Program-made: the position numbers and the translations under genes | Shown: positions 5,774 through 5,809 of the stretch, piece after piece | How positions within the stretch are numbered: position 1 is the stretch's first letter | How the letters are laid out: each line of letters opens with the position of its first letter | NCBI GenBank assembly: GCA_028275145.1 | Contig: JAQCNG010000111.1 | Location: 1-5,809 of the forward strand | Length of the DNA: 5,809 nt | Source of the DNA: Halovenus sp. | Lineage (GTDB): Archaea; Halobacteriota; Halobacteria; Halobacteriales; Haloarculaceae | Direction of reading: 5' to 3' | Notes under the pieces: model-generated | Seen by the model: the letters and a program-made list of their open reading frames with translations, nothing else | The model's database searches: none | What the model was told of the DNA's origin: nothing

Positions 5774-5809
5774 TGTCCCGGTTTCGGTCCCGCCACCTCG
5801 ACGCCCGGA

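Overview
The window looks like chromosomal DNA from a haloarchaeon (class Halobacteria). It is very GC-rich, the predicted proteins carry many Asp/Glu residues, and most genes that start a transcription unit have a TTTA/TTCAA-like box A about 25-30 nt before the ATG with no Shine-Dalgarno site, which is the pattern of leaderless archaeal transcripts. The gene families (winged-helix regulator, stand-alone JAMM protease, RibL-type FAD synthase, archaeal HisRS) fit this lineage. I could not run a database search, so family assignments come from motifs and recall.

Layout. At the left edge, on the minus strand, is the N-terminal part of an ArsR-like winged-helix regulator, cut by the window boundary. 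A 108-nt divergent intergenic region separates it from a plus-strand pair: a JAMM/MPN metalloprotease gene whose stop overlaps the start of ribL (archaeal FAD synthase) in an ATGA. Convergent to these lies hisS (histidyl-tRNA synthetase, minus strand). A region of about 185 nt between hisS and divergent glyA holds two perfect copies of a 22-nt direct repeat plus degenerate copies running up to the glyA box A. glyA (serine hydroxymethyltransferase) is followed by a 361-nt stretch without a convincing gene. Then comes a small one-helix membrane protein gene whose reading frame appears to run past its natural end. It converges with a minus-strand pair, serB (phosphoserine phosphatase) followed after 9 nt by an RDD-family membrane protein.

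Together these are mostly housekeeping functions. SerB makes serine, and GlyA converts it to glycine and one-carbon units. RibL makes FAD, and HisS charges tRNA-His. The JAMM protein probably acts on ubiquitin-like SAMP modifiers. No mobile element, CRISPR array, tRNA or rRNA is visible. I see no clear undescribed multi-gene system. The points most worth a second look are the altered class II motif 3 in HisRS, the repeat block abutting the glyA promoter, the stop-less small membrane protein gene, and the tight JAMM-ribL coupling.
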